The translations under genes were made by a program, and so were the position numbers. A DNA stretch of 64,000 nucleotides, from the NCBI RefSeq assembly GCF_001929375.1, contig NZ_MSGO01000015.1, positions 1 to 64,000 on the forward strand, given 5' to 3'. Origin of the DNA: Actinomyces oris (GTDB taxonomy: Bacteria > Actinomycetota > Actinomycetes > Actinomycetales > Actinomycetaceae). Below are positions 49,369 through 57,556 of the stretch, piece after piece. How positions within the stretch are numbered: the first letter of the stretch is position 1; each line of letters starts with the position of its first letter. Below the pieces are notes generated by a model. It searched no databases. It saw nothing but the letters and a program-made list of their open reading frames with translations, and was not told the DNA's origin.

Positions 49369-52191
49369 CTAGTTGGGTGGCGTGTAGAAGAGCTCGATCT
49401 CGGCAGGGAACTTTCCGAACTTCTGTCGATTGAAGAGCTCGTCGAATGTGTATTTTTCGGCGATGTGCCATTGGATGGGGGTGTCGGTGCCGGTGGCGCG
49501 TACGGCCTTGACCTGCTCCTTACCTATGTCGATGAGACCTTTCTTGACGCGTTTCACCTCCCCCGTTTCTGGGTCGGTCTTGTAGGTGCTCTTTGGTTCG
49601 TTCGACCAGCTGCCTTTGATGGGGTTGGCGTAGCCGGGGCCTTTGGCGTCGATGAGGGCGAAGCCGTCGAAGCCGTCGAACTCTTTACCGCCAACATAAT
49701 AGGAGTGCTCGATGGGGACGCCGGTGACTTGTTCCTCGTAGAGTTGGGAACGGGCCGACCCGTAGTTCCTGCCCGGTCCCCATTGGCCGGGGCCGCCGTC
49801 GGAGCGTCCGGGGCTGGGGGTACGCAGCCCGGGGTGGTGGATGCCGTTGCGTGGGCTCCACATGGAGGTGCTGGCTGCGCCGGTCTCGTCGTGGACGAGT
49901 CTGCGGCGTGCGTTTCGAGCGTAGTGGCGCCATGCGGTTCGGTCGGTGCGCCACAGGTAGGAGGCGTACCTGGCCTCGCGGGTGGCGGCGTAGGCGCCGC
50001 GGGCCATTTGCCCGCCCATGGCGCTGGCGGCTCCGCCGCCGACCGTGGTCAGGGCGGCTGCCGCCAGGTCCAGGGCGATCTCGGATGGGGTGTGGGTGGA
50101 CAGGTAGCGGGCTGTCGTGCCCCGTGGGTCGCGCATGAGGGCCGCCGCCCCACGAGCGGCCCCGAACACGGTGGCTACGCCCATGCCGACCTCGAAGGCC
50201 AGGCCGAGCGTGCCCCCGGACAGGAGGATGATGGCCCCGGCCAGGAGCATCAGCCCCAGCTTCTGCTCCCAGCTCAGCGACTCCCACGCCGCCCCCAGCA
50301 CATCAAGAATCCCCGCCAACCAGTACGGCTGGCCTTCGCCCAGGCCATCGGCCATGCTCCGCGTGAACCCGGGAACCATGGCAATGACGAGCACACCGGC
50401 CACGACCGCGCACAGCCCCGCGAGCCGCACCCTCCACCACTGCTCCGGCGCCGGATCGAGCTCGGCGCGCGCCGCCTCCTCCCGCGCGATCCGCAGCTTC
50501 GCGGGGGTCTCCAGCAGCAGCCTCGGCTCGCGGAACGCGGCCGCCTCCATGAGCGTCATCCACGCCCACCGCCACTCGACCCCGACGACGGAGACCAGGC
50601 AGGCGCCGTCGGCCAGGAAACGCCCGAAGGCATTGCGTGGTACTCCAGCCCAGACGCGCCACCGCCACGGGCCCCAACGGTTCCCGTAGTTGTCGCTCTC
50701 GAGGGCGCTCACGTACCCGCCGCCCCACAGCGCGCGGCTATCGATGATCCAGGCCAGGGCCAGCATCAGCAGAAGAATGCCGGCGCGTCCGTGCCCGTAG
50801 TTGGTCAGCGATGCCGTCACCTCGATGGGCCACGACGGCGCCTCGCCTCCCGTCTGTAACCACAGCACGTAGTCGGAGGCGTTGCGCCCCATGTGGTCGA
50901 CCACCGCCACCCACCACGTCCACAGCGGCACCACCGGGGCGAGAATCTGCAACGCGGCCCTGTATCCACCGCGATGCACCCGACCACGGCGCCACAGGGC
51001 GATCCCCAGCCCGATCGCCCCGGCCACCAATCCGGTGACGACCGCGTGCCCGGCGTAGACGAAGACGTTCCCAGCAGCCCCGGAGAACGGACTCAGCGAG
51101 TAGCTCGAGGCACCGTTGCACTTCAGCTGTCTCACCCCGCCCTCGGGGCAGAGGAGACGGTCAAGGAAACTGCTTCCGTGACCGGTCAGGAGCGCGATGC
51201 GGCGGGTGACCTCCTCGACCGCCTCGAAGGCGGCGCCCGCCGCCACTCCGAGAACGATCCAGTCGCTCACCAGGAAACGGCGCACCCGCCCCGGAACCAC
51301 CAAAGCGAGAACCGCAAGCGGTGTCAGCTTGAGAACCTCCTCCACCACGGAGGCGACCACCAGGGAGGCAGACGTGTCTGAGGGGGTGACGCCGGCAGCG
51401 CTGCAGACCCACAAGCTCACCGTGCCGATCAGCAGCGCCAAGGGCATCCCGGTGGCGAACACTCCCGAGGTCAGTGCCCAGGAGACGGTCTTGGCCCGGG
51501 CCAGCGCGAACCAGCACACCACCAGCCACAGGCACCCGACCCAGGCCCCCAGCGCGGTGCGGACCGTCGGCGAGACCACCACGGCCACGAGAACCACCAG
51601 CAGCGCGAACCAGGAGGCAACGGCCCGCACTCGGCGCAGCGCCAGGAAGATGCGGGACCTCGACGTGCGGTCACGCAGCCGTTCCCACCACTCCTGCTGG
51701 GGCGACGGCGTGTCTGCCTCCGATCCGGCCGCGGGCCCCGGCCCCGGTGCCGCAGCGGTCGTCATGGTCGGAGCGGACGGTTGAACAGGTGTCGTTGCAG
51801 GCTGAGGCGGCCGGGCGGTCCCGCGGGCGGGCCGCGGTTCGGAAGCTCTGCTGGAGACCGGCATGCGGCCATAGGCGGCCGCCTCCGCTCGGTTGGCTGA
51901 ACGATCGTCAGGCGGTACTACCCCATAGGTCGTGGCTGGAGCACCCCCGTGGGGTGTGGACGGCATGACCCCGTACGCCGTCGTGGGGACGTAGCCGTAG
52001 CCCGACGCCGATTCTCCCGACGTCGTACGCCTCCCCTGCTCCGTCCGGCTCGGCCGGTGCCGGGCTGCCGGCCAGATCCGGGGAGGCTCCATCCGAGGAG
52101 ACTCTTCGGGGCTCGATCTTGGCACATAGCCATAGCCGTCACCGCTCACCGTTCGCGCCTCTCCAGGGACACCGTCTGCTGCCGTCATCAT
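49369..52191 (-). CDS. polymorphic toxin: PrsW-type protease fused to REase-fold toxin
   Basis: The 940-residue protein has four parts. Residues 1-165: disordered cytoplasmic region with five YG(Y/V/R)(V/M)P repeats (20-24, 65-69, 73-77, 89-93, 107-111). Residues 180-500: several membrane helices with PrsW intramembrane-protease motifs VVEEVLK (Glu284-285), AAFEAVEE (Glu323, 326-327) and YAGHA (His382). Residues 590-783: two more helices and a pretoxin linker ending WSPRNG. Last 157 residues: toxin like Tox-REase-5, with EEQVTGVPIEH, FDGFDGFALIDAKG and a late QWHIAEKY. The start may instead be the GTG at 52242. Self-release of the toxin by the protease is inference. Confidence 0.82.
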   Translation of the reverse strand: MMTAADGVPGEARTVSGDGYGYVPRSSPEESPRMEPPRIWPAARHRPSRTEQGRRTTSGESASGYGYVPTTAYGVMPSTPHGGAPATTYGVVPPDDRSANRAEAAAYGRMPVSSRASEPRPARGTARPPQPATTPVQPSAPTMTTAAAPGPGPAAGSEADTPSPQQEWWERLRDRTSRSRIFLALRRVRAVASWFALLVVLVAVVVSPTVRTALGAWVGCLWLVVCWFALARAKTVSWALTSGVFATGMPLALLIGTVSLWVCSAAGVTPSDTSASLVVASVVEEVLKLTPLAVLALVVPGRVRRFLVSDWIVLGVAAGAAFEAVEEVTRRIALLTGHGSSFLDRLLCPEGGVRQLKCNGASSYSLSPFSGAAGNVFVYAGHAVVTGLVAGAIGLGIALWRRGRVHRGGYRAALQILAPVVPLWTWWVAVVDHMGRNASDYVLWLQTGGEAPSWPIEVTASLTNYGHGRAGILLLMLALAWIIDSRALWGGGYVSALESDNYGNRWGPWRWRVWAGVPRNAFGRFLADGACLVSVVGVEWRWAWMTLMEAAAFREPRLLLETPAKLRIAREEAARAELDPAPEQWWRVRLAGLCAVVAGVLVIAMVPGFTRSMADGLGEGQPYWLAGILDVLGAAWESLSWEQKLGLMLLAGAIILLSGGTLGLAFEVGMGVATVFGAARGAAALMRDPRGTTARYLSTHTPSEIALDLAAAALTTVGGGAASAMGGQMARGAYAATREARYASYLWRTDRTAWRHYARNARRRLVHDETGAASTSMWSPRNGIHHPGLRTPSPGRSDGGPGQWGPGRNYGSARSQLYEEQVTGVPIEHSYYVGGKEFDGFDGFALIDAKGPGYANPIKGSWSNEPKSTYKTDPETGEVKRVKKGLIDIGKEQVKAVRATGTDTPIQWHIAEKYTFDELFNRQKFGKFPAEIELFYTPPN
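49843..50310. repeat. 468-bp direct repeat, toxin copy
   Basis: Partner of 48132-48599. It lies inside the large toxin gene, directly before the variable toxin domain. It provides homology for exchange of the C-terminal toxin module. Confidence 0.9.
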
Positions 52192-52385
52192 TTTGTGACT
52201 TTCGGGTGACTGGCACGGTGGTTTCGGTGCCTTCGGTGCCACGGAGGCAATTGGGCACGTCCAAGAGAATCGTTGGTACGCCGGGGTCTACTCTTCTCAG
52301 ACGGGGCCTTCGTCGCCCGCCTCGTACCTGTCGGCACCATCCCTGATACTCGTCAACTCGCCCCACGTCGTCACCACGTCAGGAC

Positions 52386-53714
52386 ATGACCCGCATGACC
52401 TCACCGCGCCGCCCCGGCGGTGGCATCTTCGCCTCCTTGAGATTCCACAACTACCGGATCTGGTTCCTGTCCGCCCTCGTGGCCAACACCGGGACCTGGA
52501 TGCAGCGCGTGGCGCAGGACTGGCTGGTGCTGCGCGTCCTCACCGACGACTCCGCCTCCGCCACCGGCCTGACAACGGCCCTTCAGTTCCTCCCCATGCT
52601 GCTGCTGTCCGCCCACGCCGGCCTCGTCGCCGACCGGGTCGACCAGCGCAAGTTCCTCATCCTCACCCAGAGCGCCATGGGCCTGGTCTCCGCGGTCCTC
52701 GCCCTCGACGTCCTGGCCGGCACCGCCCGCCTGTGGCACGTCTACCTGGCCGCCTTCCTCACCGGCGTCGCCGCCGCCTACGACGCCCCCGCCCGCCAGA
52801 CCTTCGTGGCCCGGATGGTGCCCGCCGAGCACCTGTCCAACGCCGTGGGCCTCAACTCGGCCTCCTTCAACGCTGCCCGCCTCCTGGGGCCGGCCCTCGC
52901 CGGCGTCGTCATCACCTGGGTCGGCGCGGGCTGGGTCTTCGCTGTCAATGCCGCCACCTTCGTCTTCCCGGCCGTGGCGCTGGTCGCCATGCGCGTGAGC
53001 GAGTTGGTGGACATGCCCCGCGTCCACCGCGCCGCCGGCCAGCTCCGCGAGGGCCTGGCCTACCTGCGCGGACGCATCGACCTCGTCGTCATCATCGCCG
53101 TGGTTGCCGTCGTCTCCATGCTCACCCTCAACTTCCAGGTCACCATGGCCGCGATGGTGCGCACCGTCTTCCACCTGGAGTCCGACGCCTACGGCACCGT
53201 CTCCTCGGTCTTCGCCGTCGGGTCCCTCTCCGGCGCCCTGTGGGCGGCCAGGCGTCGCAACCCCCGCCCCCGCACGGTCGTGCTGGCGGCCCTCGCCCTG
53301 GGGGTGTTCACCCTCCTGCTGGCCGTCATGCCCACCTACCCGACCTTCATGGTCATGACGATCCCGGTGGGCCTGTGTGTCCTGACCCTCCTGACCAGCG
53401 CCAACCAGACCGTGCAGATGACCACCGAGCCGTCCATGCGCGGGCGGGTCCTGAGCATCTACATGATGTTCTTCCTGGGGTCGACGCCTCTCGGCTCCCC
53501 GCTCATCGGCTGGGCGGCCGACGCCTGGGGGCCGCGTATGGCGATCGCGGTCGGCGGTCTGAGCGCTGTCCTCACCGCGTTGGTGGCCGCCGCCTGGAGC
53601 TACAGGCACTGGAACCTGTCCCTGCATTACTCCTCCACCCGCCCCTTCCTCAGGGCCGCGACGAAGCCGCCGCAAGCCCCGCAGTCGCAGGCCCGTGGCG
53701 ACGGAGCTGACTGA
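52386..53714 (+). CDS. MFS exporter, enterobactin-exporter-like (MFS_3)
   Basis: The 442-residue protein has 12 membrane segments. FHNYRIWFLSALVANTGTWMQRVAQDWLVLR is the characteristic first segment, and LVADRVDQRK is the loop 2-3 motif. Family members export siderophores or drugs; the substrate is unknown. Two ATG codons (52386, 52395) are possible. It is divergent from the toxin gene with a 194-bp gap. A DtxR-family regulator gene follows on the same strand, so metal-linked export is a reasonable guess only. Confidence 0.85.
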   Translation: MTRMTSPRRPGGGIFASLRFHNYRIWFLSALVANTGTWMQRVAQDWLVLRVLTDDSASATGLTTALQFLPMLLLSAHAGLVADRVDQRKFLILTQSAMGLVSAVLALDVLAGTARLWHVYLAAFLTGVAAAYDAPARQTFVARMVPAEHLSNAVGLNSASFNAARLLGPALAGVVITWVGAGWVFAVNAATFVFPAVALVAMRVSELVDMPRVHRAAGQLREGLAYLRGRIDLVVIIAVVAVVSMLTLNFQVTMAAMVRTVFHLESDAYGTVSSVFAVGSLSGALWAARRRNPRPRTVVLAALALGVFTLLLAVMPTYPTFMVMTIPVGLCVLTLLTSANQTVQMTTEPSMRGRVLSIYMMFFLGSTPLGSPLIGWAADAWGPRMAIAVGGLSAVLTALVAAAWSYRHWNLSLHYSSTRPFLRAATKPPQAPQSQARGDGAD

Positions 53715-53950
53715 CACCTGCCGCCCGACCAGGCCGCACGGGTCACCGAACGAGTAATACGTACGCTACCCGTGGCGCATCTCCGAGGCACGGGGGAGTC
53801 CTCCCCAGCCGAGGATCGGCGCGCTTTCAGGTGGTGCTGGCCCGTATCACTGAGTGCCGCCTATCCTGTCGAGGAACGCGGATCGGTGAGCGAGCCCTTC
53901 CGAAGGCATCGAATGGCCGCGGTAACCCACCTCAAGCAGGAGCCCACCCC

Positions 53951-54622
53951 ATGACCGAGCTGATCGACACCACCGAGATGTACCTCAAGACCGTCTATGA
54001 GCTTGAGGAGGACGGCGTTCCGCCGCTGCGCGCCCGCATCGTCGAGCGTCTCGATCACTCGGGTCCCACGGTCTCCCAGACGGTGGCGCGCATGGAGCGT
54101 GACGGCCTCATCAAGGTCGCCGAGGACCGATCCCTCGAGCTCACCGATGAGGGACGCAGGCGCGCCACCGACGTGATCCGCAAGCACCGGCTCGCTGAAA
54201 GACTGCTGCTGGACGTCATCGGCCTCGAGCGCCGATTCGTCCACGAGGAGGCCTGCCGCTGGGAGCACGTCATGAGCGAGCAGGTCGAGGAGCGCCTCGC
54301 CAACATCCTCGACGACGTCTCCACCGACCCCTTCGGCAACCCCGTCCCGCCGCGGACCGCGGAGCACCCGCGGCCCTCCGCCGATGAGGTCAGTGTGGAT
54401 CGCTTCGCCGGACGCGAGACCGCCACGGCCGTCATCAACCGCATCGGGGAGCCGATCCAGGCCGACGCGGAGATCATCGCCGGCCTCGAGGACGCCCAGA
54501 TTGTCGCCGGAGCCGAGGTGGAGCTGCGCGTCAGTGCCGGCGGGGTGAGGCTCGTGGGGCCCTCCGGCGACCCCGTTGTCCTGGCCGACGACGTCGCCCG
54601 CCACCTCTTCGTGCAGCGCTGA
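53951..54622 (+). CDS. DtxR/IdeR-family metal-dependent regulator
   Basis: The 223-residue protein has an N-terminal winged helix (TTEMYLKTVYELEEDGVPPL, GPTVSQTVARMERDGL). The dimerisation/metal domain follows, with HRLAERLLLDVIGL, ACRWEHVMSEQVEERL and DPFGNPVP. A C-terminal SH3-like domain (about 145-223) is present, as in DtxR and IdeR. It should repress metal-uptake genes when Fe(II) or Mn(II) binds. GCAGGAGC precedes the ATG. I see no DtxR-box palindrome near it. Confidence 0.93.
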   Translation: MTELIDTTEMYLKTVYELEEDGVPPLRARIVERLDHSGPTVSQTVARMERDGLIKVAEDRSLELTDEGRRRATDVIRKHRLAERLLLDVIGLERRFVHEEACRWEHVMSEQVEERLANILDDVSTDPFGNPVPPRTAEHPRPSADEVSVDRFAGRETATAVINRIGEPIQADAEIIAGLEDAQIVAGAEVELRVSAGGVRLVGPSGDPVVLADDVARHLFVQR

Positions 54623-55004
54623 GCGACGGCGTTCAGCCTGTCTGTCAGGGCCCTCAAGGGAGCCTGAAAACACCCTGTGCAGGCAGGGGATTCGAGGGGC
54701 GCTTCTCGTCTCATAGCGTGAGATATGAGGGCTTGCCGCATCGTCCTGGCGACGGCCTGCCAGCCACCCTCGCTGTGGAGTCTCATAGGTGCCGGGACAG
54801 AGGGCCTATGTCGGGATCCCAGCGAGGTGGATGCAATTTTTCCGCGGAACGTCGCGCAATTCTGGTTTCGCCTGCGAGTGTGCCGATGGACGGAGGTCCC
54901 GGGGTCAATATGGATAAAAGCGAGAAGCGCTTCGTAGTGCTTCGGCTCACAGCAGTGTGTGACACCTAGCCGTGACGAAGCGTGGGTCTGTCATGTAGCG
55001 TTCA
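54623..55004 (+). other. intergenic region before the riboswitch
   Basis: This stretch of about 380 bp must contain the promoter of the riboswitch transcript. Short open frames here have no ribosome binding sites and atypical composition. No convincing gene is seen. Confidence 0.5.
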
Positions 55005-55222
55005 GGTCGTTGCCGCAGACAACCGTCTCGGTGATGTCTCGGATCGGGGCTTAGTCCTGCCACTCGGTCTGAGGCTCGTGGAACCAACAACTCAAGTGGC
55101 AGGAACGGGGGAACCAACTACCGGTCGCCCAGGCGAACAGCCGAAGCGGCCTTGGGGTGAAGCCCGCAGATGCGGGCCGGACGTCTCCAGTCCGAACCCG
55201 ACAGCTCACCTCGTCGGCTCAA
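55005..55222 (+). promoter_or_regulatory. ydaO/yuaA-type c-di-AMP riboswitch
   Basis: Conserved blocks occur in the right order: GGAACGGGGGAACCAAC (about 55102-55118), TTGGGGTGAAGCC (55152-55164) and CCGAACCCGACAGCTCACC, ending near CTCGTCGGC (55210-55218). An inserted stem CCTGCCACT/AGTGGCAGG (55056-55064 and 55095-55103) is well formed. The element ends 16 bp before the NlpC/P60 start. The class senses c-di-AMP and usually switches off cell-wall hydrolase genes. The 5' limit is approximate. Confidence 0.85.
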
Positions 55223-55237
55223 CAGGAGAAAGCATTC

Positions 55238-56047
55238 ATGTCCTCACGCACCACCGCACGTCACCGCAAAGCCACCCGCGCCCTTACCCCACTGGATGAC
55301 TTTGCTCCCACCGCGCGCCGCGGTCTGGCAGTCGCCGCTTCGTCCGGCCTCGCCCTGACCATGATCGCTTCGGGAGCCAATGCCGCCGGCCACGCCGAGG
55401 TCACCTCCTCCGGCACCGTTGAGGCTTCCGGTGTGACCCCCGGAGTCGGCGTCTTCGCCGCCAACGCCCGCGAGGCCCTGGCCGCCCGCCAGCAGGTCAC
55501 CATGTCCCAGGTCAACTGGGTCACCGAGGCCGCTCCGCAGGTGGAGGCCGTCGCCCCCGCGGCTCCGCAGAAGCCCGCCGCCCCCGAGACCTCGACCTCT
55601 GAGGCCAAGGCCGAGCAGAGCACCGACAACGCCGGTGCCGCCGACCAGGGCACTGACGCCGCAGCCGCTGACACGCAGTCCGCTCAGAACACTCAGGCCT
55701 CCGCGCCGACCGGCAACGCCAACTCCTCTGTCGTGGCCATCGCCATGCAGTACGTGGGTTCCCCCTACGTGTGGGGCGCCTCCGGCCCGAACGCCTTCGA
55801 CTGCTCCGGCTTCACTCAGTACGTGTACTCCCAGGTCGGTATCAACCTGCCCCGCACCTCCAGCGAGCAGGCCGCGTCCGGCACCCCGGTGTCCGCCGCT
55901 GAGGCTCAGCCCGGCGACCTCGTCACCTGGCCCGGCCACGTCGGCATCTACGCCGGTAACGGGAAGGTCATCGACGCTGGCGACGAGTCCACCGGTGTGG
56001 TCTACCGCGACATCTGGGGCTCCCCGAGCTTCGTCCGCGTCCGCTGA
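55238..56047 (+). CDS. secreted NlpC/P60 peptidoglycan endopeptidase
   Basis: The 269-residue protein has an export signal (AVAASSGLALTMIASGANAAG), an Ala/Pro/Glu/Thr-rich linker and a C-terminal NlpC/P60 domain. Catalytic Cys is in FDCSGFTQYVYSQ (about 188) and His in WPGHVGIYAGNGKVIDA (about 232). AMQYVGSPYVWGASGP opens the domain. It cuts peptide stems of peptidoglycan during growth or division. AGGAGA precedes the ATG. The c-di-AMP riboswitch upstream links its expression to cell-wall and turgor status. Confidence 0.93.
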   Translation: MSSRTTARHRKATRALTPLDDFAPTARRGLAVAASSGLALTMIASGANAAGHAEVTSSGTVEASGVTPGVGVFAANAREALAARQQVTMSQVNWVTEAAPQVEAVAPAAPQKPAAPETSTSEAKAEQSTDNAGAADQGTDAAAADTQSAQNTQASAPTGNANSSVVAIAMQYVGSPYVWGASGPNAFDCSGFTQYVYSQVGINLPRTSSEQAASGTPVSAAEAQPGDLVTWPGHVGIYAGNGKVIDAGDESTGVVYRDIWGSPSFVRVR

Positions 56048-56069
56048 TCCCAGACGCTGAAGTCCTCAC

Positions 56070-56107
56070 CGTGAGGGGTGAGCGCCATCTGGCGCTCACC
56101 CCTCACG
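56070..56107 (+). terminator. terminator after NlpC/P60 gene
   Basis: Perfect 17-bp arms CGTGAGGGGTGAGCGCC/GGCGCTCACCCCTCACG with loop ATCT lie 22 bp past the stop. Confidence 0.85.
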
Positions 56108-56244
56108 GCGTGTCGGGTCGGTTATCGGGGCGTCTCCTGGGAGCAAAATGAGGACAAGCGCCTCATGTGGTGGTTCCCACACCCCTTTTCGGGGCAGAAT
56201 GTTCCTTGGGTCGCAGACCGTTATCTCGAGAAAGGGCAGATCCC

Positions 56245-57183
56245 ATGACTGATGACAACGTCGTCCTCGTTGGAGTCGATGGTTCACCGGAGTCCCTGGC
56301 GGCAGTGGACTGGGCTGTGGCGCGTGCCGAGTGCCAGGGATGGCGCGTCCACATCCTGTGCGCCTACTCCCTGCCCTCCTTCACCACCGCCTCCCTCGAC
56401 GGCGGTTACGCGGCACTCGACGACTCTGCCATCAGGTCCGGCGCCCAAGCCGTCATCGATGAGGCGGTCGAGCGCGTCAAGAAGTCCGGTGTCGCCGTCA
56501 CCTCCTCCTTGGAGACCGGGGACCCTGCCGGGGTCCTCGTCGACCTCTCCGAGGAGGCGACGCTGGCCGTCGTCGGCACCCGGGGAGGCGGTGGCTTCGC
56601 CGACCGGCTCCTGGGAACCGTCTCCTCTGCCCTGCCCGCGCACAGCCACTGCCCGGCCGTCGTCGTACCCCGGCACAACGAGGGTGCCGACTACACGCCG
56701 GTGCGCCGCATCGTCGTTGGGGTCGACGGCTCCTCCTCGGCCCGCCGGGCCCTCACGTGGGCCGTGACCGAGGCGGAGGCGTGGGGCGCCGAGCTCACCG
56801 CCATCGCCGCCGTCCCGATGGCCTCCGGGGCCGGGGCGCTGGCCTGGTTGCCGGCCGCCGTCGACCGCGAGCAGGTCCTGGCCGACGTCCGCTCCGGACT
56901 CGACCGCGCCATCAACGAGGCCCTGGAGGGCCACGAGGGCGTCACGGTGCGCCGCCACGCCCTGGACGGCAACCCGGCCGAGCTCCTGGCCGAGTTCTCC
57001 ACTGCCGTGGATCTCATCGTCGTCGGCTCGCGCGGACGAGGGGGCTTCTCCGGGCTCCTGCTGGGCTCCACCAGCCAGGCCGTCCTGTCTCACGCCTCGT
57101 GCCCCGTACTGGTCGCCCCCACGCACCAGGCCAAGGGGGAGCGGCGCGCCTCGCGCACCTCCACCCCGTGGGGCCGGGCCTGA
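56245..57183 (+). CDS. tandem universal stress protein (UspA family)
   Basis: The 312-residue protein carries two Usp domains (about 1-145 and 155-300). Each begins with the nucleotide-binding strand (LVGVDGSPESLAAV and IVVGVDGSSSARRAL). Each ends with the ATP-type motif (VVGTRGGGGFADRLLGTVS and VVGSRGRGGFSGLLLGSTS). It probably binds ATP and supports survival under stress. AAAGGG precedes the ATG at 56245. It stands alone between a terminator and tRNA-Arg. Confidence 0.92.
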   Translation: MTDDNVVLVGVDGSPESLAAVDWAVARAECQGWRVHILCAYSLPSFTTASLDGGYAALDDSAIRSGAQAVIDEAVERVKKSGVAVTSSLETGDPAGVLVDLSEEATLAVVGTRGGGGFADRLLGTVSSALPAHSHCPAVVVPRHNEGADYTPVRRIVVGVDGSSSARRALTWAVTEAEAWGAELTAIAAVPMASGAGALAWLPAAVDREQVLADVRSGLDRAINEALEGHEGVTVRRHALDGNPAELLAEFSTAVDLIVVGSRGRGGFSGLLLGSTSQAVLSHASCPVLVAPTHQAKGERRASRTSTPWGRA

Positions 57184-57284
57184 GGTCCTGCCCGCCGCGG
57201 CGAGCCCACTTTCGCTCGCCGCGGCGCCACCCCGTGGCCCGAGTGGTCATGGGCGGGGCGATCCGCTGGTAGTCTTCCGCCCAG

Positions 57285-57357
57285 GCCCTCGTAGCTCAGG
57301 GGATAGAGCACCGCTCTCCTAAAGCGGGTGTCGTTGGTTCGAATCCAATCGGGGGCA
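57285..57357 (+). tRNA. tRNA-Arg (anticodon CCU)
   Basis: Cloverleaf: acceptor GCCCTCG/CGGGGGC, D-arm GCTC/GAGC, anticodon stem CCGCT/AGCGG with loop CTCCTAA (anticodon CCT), and a T-arm around GGTTCGAATCC. CCA is not encoded. It decodes AGG. Confidence 0.93.
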
Positions 57358-57544
57358 CTGACACCACCAGGTCCGCTCGGCGGGCCTCGCTGCCGGGCAG
57401 ACCCGATCAGTTTCGCCCGGCGTCCCGGTACGGAGGCCGCAGGCGCACTGCGCACCGGTCGATGCCGGTCGGCGCATCCAGGCGCAGGCCCATGGGGCGT
57501 GCCACGCCGCGGTGCGTCTCCACACCCAAGGGTCGATCGGCCTA

Positions 57545-57550
57545 TATCTT
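57545..57550 (+). promoter_or_regulatory. -10 hexamer, leaderless start of the large helicase-like gene
   Basis: TATCTT ends six bases before the ATG at 57557, within TATATCTT. Confidence 0.5.
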
Positions 57551-57556
57551 GAGCGT

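Noticed and set aside
53715-53950. DtxR box between the exporter and regulator genes
   Set aside because: No sequence close to the TTAGGTTAGCCTAACCTAA-type palindrome is present.
54718-54969. Short open frame before the riboswitch
   Set aside because: No ribosome binding site, mixed composition and no recognisable residues; the region is better read as promoter/leader DNA.
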